Shown here in pieces: positions 20,939 to 23,734 of a DNA stretch of 23,734 nt. Positions within the stretch are counted from its first letter, which is position 1; each line of letters begins with the position of its first letter. The notes beneath the pieces were generated by a model. The model saw nothing but the letters and a program-made list of their open reading frames with translations. It had not been told where the DNA came from and ran no database searches. The position numbers and the translations under genes are program-made. The stretch lies in assembly GCA_017430675.1 (NCBI GenBank), contig JAFRMM010000205.1:1-23734 (forward strand), in the 5' to 3' direction. This stretch comes from Prevotella sp. Lineage in GTDB: Bacteria > Bacteroidota > Bacteroidia > Bacteroidales > Bacteroidaceae.

Positions 20939-21205
20939 ATGCTAGGCATGATGCGCGATACACCCCGTTTTCCAGAGCCGCTGATGAAGGGAAAGAAATG
21001 TATCCTTGCGAGTACCTGCACCACCCCTTGGCCTTGGAATATCTGGTTCAAACAGTCGCGTGGCGCTATTCGTGCCCTTCGCGAAATCTGCCGTTATTCC
21101 GGCTTCAAGATTGTCGCTACCATCGAACGTGGCGGCACGGCAATGCATACGCAACTCTCTGAGAAAGACAAACAAAAGTGTCTTAAGGCGATCAAACGAA
21201 TATAA
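20939..21205 (+). pseudogene. C-terminal fragment of a flavodoxin-like NAD(P)H oxidoreductase
   Basis: This is an 88-codon frame. The stretches CILASTCTTPWPWNIWFKQS, RGAIRALREICRYSGFKIV and ERGGTAMHTQLSEKDKQK match the last third of flavodoxin-fold NADPH-dependent FMN reductases. The N-terminal flavin loop (GSPR/NASP type) is missing. It directly abuts the acyltransferase remnant. Confidence 0.5.
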
Positions 21206-21225
21206 GATGAAACTATTATCAAAAA

Positions 21226-21744
21226 ATGGAAACAGAAAGGATACTCTTGCGCCCTTGGCTGGAAAGTGATGCCGAGACGCTATTTAAATACGCCAGCGAC
21301 CCAGATGTTGGACCTCGTGCCGGATGGCCACCGCACAAGTCGGTGGAGGAAAGCCTGGAGATTATCCGGACGGTCTTCAACGCAGAAGGGATGTGGGCGG
21401 TCATTTGGAAAGAGTCAGGAGAGGCCATTGGTTGTGTGGGCTATCTCCCGGCATCCGCATCGAACCTGAAGATCGCCGAAGATCAAGCGGAGGTAGGTTA
21501 TTGGATAGCCCGCCCATATTGGGGCAAAGGCATCTGTACGGAAGCGCTGCGGATGGTCATCGACTATTGTTTCAATGAAAAGGGTTTTACTGTGCTTTGG
21601 GGTGACTATTTTCCTTCAAACCCTGCATCTGGACGAGTAATGGAGAAATGCGGATTCGTGGATACGGGCGAGGAAACACTCTGCCCTAATTTGGAAGTCG
21701 GCTCAGACTGTCCAGTAAGAGTAATGAAATTAGAACGATCATGA
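21226..21744 (+). CDS. RimJ/RimL-type GNAT N-acetyltransferase
   Basis: This encodes 172 residues. It starts METERILLRPWLESDAETLF, the standard opening of RimL-like GNATs. The acetyl-CoA region is AEVGYWIARPYWGKGICTEA, followed by NPASGRVMEKCGF near the C-terminus. The length is complete for the family. Its stop overlaps the start of the flavodoxin-like gene (ATGA), so the two are coupled. It may modify ribosomal protein termini or small-molecule amines; the family does not tell. Confidence 0.85.
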   Translation: METERILLRPWLESDAETLFKYASDPDVGPRAGWPPHKSVEESLEIIRTVFNAEGMWAVIWKESGEAIGCVGYLPASASNLKIAEDQAEVGYWIARPYWGKGICTEALRMVIDYCFNEKGFTVLWGDYFPSNPASGRVMEKCGFVDTGEETLCPNLEVGSDCPVRVMKLERS

Positions 21745-22292
21745 ACATATTGATTATATCCGGAAGTCCACGTAAGGGTGGCAACACTGAATTGTTGGTG
21801 GATGCTTTTGTCCGTGGTGCGGCAAAGCATCATCATGTAGAGATAGTATCTGTGCGTAATTATAAGGTGAATCCGTGTTTGGGATGTAACACATGCTACA
21901 AAACGAATGGTATCTGTGCTCAGAAGGATGACATGGCCCTCATCTATGAGAAGATGATGGTGAGCACCAATCATCTGAATCAGCCAGATATGCTCGTCAT
22001 AGCCTCGCCAGTTTATTTCTATGGCATCAGTGCTCAATTGAAAGCCGTCATCGACAGGTTCCATAATCCCATTCGTGATTCGTTCCACATCAAGAAGATG
22101 GCATTGCTACTCGTGGGTGCAGCCTCATTGCCAGAATTGTTCGATGCTATTCTGACGGAATACAACCTCTGCTTAAGATTCTTCAATATTGAGGATGCTG
22201 GCAAGGTGCTTGTCAGAGGAGTCAAAGACAAGGGTGACATCAATAACACCGATGCACTGAATGAGGCATACACATTGGGACTTTCAATATAA
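21741..22292 (+). CDS. Flavodoxin-family NAD(P)H-dependent FMN reductase
   Basis: This encodes 183 residues. The FMN phosphate loop is SGSPRKGGNTELL at the N-terminus. Cysteines in CLGCNTCYKTNGICAQKDDM are those of the iron-sulfur-flavoprotein/NADPH-FMN-reductase subgroup, but the pattern here is incomplete for a 4Fe-4S site. ASPVYFYGISAQLKAVIDRF is the conserved second flavin loop. It is full length, unlike the two broken relatives at 20939 and 22431. It is translationally coupled to the RimL-like gene. Its likely role is electron transfer or quinone/nitro reduction in the cytoplasm. Confidence 0.85.
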   Translation: MNILIISGSPRKGGNTELLVDAFVRGAAKHHHVEIVSVRNYKVNPCLGCNTCYKTNGICAQKDDMALIYEKMMVSTNHLNQPDMLVIASPVYFYGISAQLKAVIDRFHNPIRDSFHIKKMALLLVGAASLPELFDAILTEYNLCLRFFNIEDAGKVLVRGVKDKGDINNTDALNEAYTLGLSI

Positions 22293-22343
22293 AACAATGG
22301 TGAACATACCGAAAAGGTGGAGCCTGTGTGTTTTCATTCCTAA

Positions 22344-22412
22344 GCCATTCGTCACAGAATTACGCAGAATATCCCAGAAATTTGGCAGAAAGAGCGATTT
22401 TCTATACTTTTG
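22344..22412 (+). promoter_or_regulatory. Promoter module B, copy 2 (upstream of broken flavodoxin gene)
   Basis: The GCCATTCGTCACA...TATCCCA block, TTTG (22381-22384), a 20-bp spacer and TACTTTTG (22405-22412) repeat the arrangement at 18601-18669 base for base in spacing. Confidence 0.65.
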
Positions 22413-22430
22413 CTGCGGAAATTAGAAATA

Positions 22431-22881
22431 ATGACATTAGAAACAGAAACCATGAAAGTATTAGTGATTAATGCATCAGCAAACAAAGAACGTTGTACGA
22501 CGCTCAAACTTACCAAATCATTTCTAGAAGGTCTTGGCACCGAGGCAACAGAAGTAGAATATGTAACAACCATCGGACTCCATGTCAATCCCTGTAGGGC
22601 TTGCTATGCATCACATGTACGGCAAGAATATCAGTTACATCTGCTGTGCCGAGGGCTCGCTCTTTGTAAGTCCGAATACGGAGAGTATTACCAACCCCTA
22701 CTTGGCCAAAGTAAGACAAGCAGGTGCAGAGTACAAAGAAACAGAACGGATATCAGATGATACTCAGACTTATCTCGATGCGCCGATGCTCCCTGCCGAA
22801 GCATTCGTAAAAACCGTCAATGGAATCTTTGAAGGTATGTTGAACAATGAAAAGATTTCTCACATTAAGAGACAAACCTGA
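22431..22881 (+). pseudogene. Flavodoxin-like oxidoreductase with internal deletion and frameshift
   Basis: The N-terminal part, in the frame of the ATG at 22431, reads MKVLVINASANKERCTTLKL and on to NPCRACYA, a normal flavodoxin-fold start. After about 22610 the coding sense moves to another frame: MYGKNISYICCAEGSLF, then NPYLAKVRQAGAEYKETERIS, then LPAEAFVKTVNGIFEG. This is the C-terminal third of the same family. The middle (second flavin loop and surroundings, roughly 90 residues) is missing and the frames do not join. The next GNAT gene begins inside its 3' end. Confidence 0.6.
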
Positions 22882-23293
22882 ACTGAAAGAGGAAGCATCT
22901 GAATGGTTTAGTAGCAAATGGAGCGTTCCTAAGGAAGCCTATTTGAAGTGTATGGACGCCTATCTTAATCATCAAACTGAGTTAGGATGGTATCTTTGTG
23001 TGGATGGCGATAAAATAATAAGTGGATTAGGAGTCATCGAGAATGATTTTCACAACAGGAAGGATCTGAGTCCAAATGTCTGTGCAGTTTATACAAAGAA
23101 AGAGTGTCGTGGTCAGGGAATTGCTGGTCTCTTGCTAAATATGGCTGTGGAAGATTTGAAGGCGAAAGGCATCACGCCTGTTTATCTCGTCACGAATCAT
23201 GTAGGCTTCTATGAACGCTATGGATGGGAGTTCTTTTGCATGGTTCAAGGTGATGGTGAATCTTATTTGTCGAGAATGTATATATCAAAATAG
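22847..23293 (+). CDS. GNAT family N-acetyltransferase
   Basis: This encodes 148 residues. CAVYTKKECRGQGIAGLLLN contains the acetyl-CoA loop CRGQGIAG, and TNHVGFYERYGWEFFCMVQG is the C-terminal beta-bulge region. It appears complete for a short GNAT. It overlaps the 3' end of the broken flavodoxin gene by 35 bp and has no separate promoter that I can see, so it may be read from promoter module B at 22344. Substrate unknown. Confidence 0.8.
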   Translation: MKRFLTLRDKPELKEEASEWFSSKWSVPKEAYLKCMDAYLNHQTELGWYLCVDGDKIISGLGVIENDFHNRKDLSPNVCAVYTKKECRGQGIAGLLLNMAVEDLKAKGITPVYLVTNHVGFYERYGWEFFCMVQGDGESYLSRMYISK

Positions 23294-23342
23294 AATCATT
23301 TATCACATAATTGTGCAGAAAACATGTAACAAGTTAAGAAAT

Positions 23343-23734
23343 ATGGAAAAAGAAATGAAATTTTGTCAGAGTTGCGGTATGCCGCTAACAGAAGATGTCC
23401 TCGGCACTAATGCCGACGGCAGTAAGAACGAAGATTACTGCATGTACTGCTACAGGGATGGAAAGTTCCTGCAGGATTGCACGATGGAAGAGATGATCGA
23501 ACATTGTGCGCAATTCTTTGCAAAGCAAAGCGGCAAGGCCGAGCGTGTAGGTGCAGGGTTAGAGAAACCCATCACCAAAGAAGAATATATCGGTATGATG
23601 AAAACATATTTCCCCCAGTTGAAGCGTTGGCGCAAGACGTTGAATGTTAGTAACAATGAAGTCGTGAATGTCAACCCCGCTTTGGCAGGCGTTAAAGAGC
23701 TTATTGCCCAGATGGCCGACTCGCTGCCCATAGC
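23343..23734 (+). CDS. Zinc-ribbon protein, C-terminus cut by window edge
   Basis: This frame is open for 130 codons from the ATG at 23343 to the end of the window. The zinc ribbon has Cys8 and Cys11 (FCQSCGMPL) and Cys33 and Cys36 (YCMYCY). The helical tail (EEMIEHCAQFFAKQS ... EEYIGMMKTYFPQLKRWRK) ends near residue 98. It is closely similar to residues 222-307 of the GNAT fusion at 19530. A further segment (NPALAGVKELIAQMADSLP) extends past the ribbon domain, so another domain may follow outside the window. Confidence 0.75.
   Translation, partial: MEKEMKFCQSCGMPLTEDVLGTNADGSKNEDYCMYCYRDGKFLQDCTMEEMIEHCAQFFAKQSGKAERVGAGLEKPITKEEYIGMMKTYFPQLKRWRKTLNVSNNEVVNVNPALAGVKELIAQMADSLPI

Overview
The window looks like a chromosome segment from a Bacteroidota bacterium, most likely a Prevotella-like member of the Bacteroidales. 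The evidence is promoter elements of the TAnnTTTG type with a TTG-like -33 box about 20 bp upstream, few Shine-Dalgarno sites, a hybrid two-component system (HTCS) regulator, an anaerobic NrdD/NrdG pair, and a ruvB-coaD-ybeY housekeeping run. No rRNA, tRNA, CRISPR array or intact insertion sequence was seen. No species assignment was possible without a search.

Region 1 (1-5.4 kb) is accessory. It opens with a truncated WYL-domain regulator on the minus strand. Next come two secreted Tyr/Gly/Ser/Thr-rich proteins (919-1452 and 4483-4977), both built from 25-residue repeats and both preceded by the same 55-bp promoter module. A small secreted TPR-like protein follows the first. Between them lie a hicA-hicB deletion remnant, a 37-bp scrap of the repeat gene, a membrane-anchored protein with a C-terminal frameshift, and a phosphoribosyltransferase. 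A DUF2442 gene closes the region.

Region 2 (5.4-17.6 kb) is core-like. A leftward operon encodes anaerobic ribonucleotide reductase (nrdD), its activase (nrdG) and a secreted CE2-like SGNH esterase. Divergent from it, a rightward run encodes LemA, a DUF2207 membrane protein, RuvB, CoaD and YbeY. It ends at a shared hairpin terminator, converging on a 1347-residue HTCS regulator.

Region 3 (17.6-18.2 kb) has no convincing gene but is highly structured. It holds a GC palindrome, a 26-bp-stem hairpin built from 9-nt TGTCCCATn units, a 34-nt alternating purine-pyrimidine tract and a five-unit 21-nt tandem array.

Region 4 (18.2-23.7 kb) is a mosaic of small accessory genes and gene fragments. Intact genes are four GNAT acetyltransferases (one fused to a zinc ribbon), one flavodoxin-like reductase and, at the right edge, a zinc-ribbon protein. 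Between them lie pieces of a zinc-ribbon membrane-protein family, a CDP-alcohol phosphatidyltransferase, a DUF418 protein, an acyltransferase-3 protein and two flavodoxin-like proteins. A second promoter module is duplicated here, ahead of the first GNAT gene and ahead of a broken flavodoxin gene. The recurring pattern across regions 1 and 4 is loss of gene interiors with ends retained.
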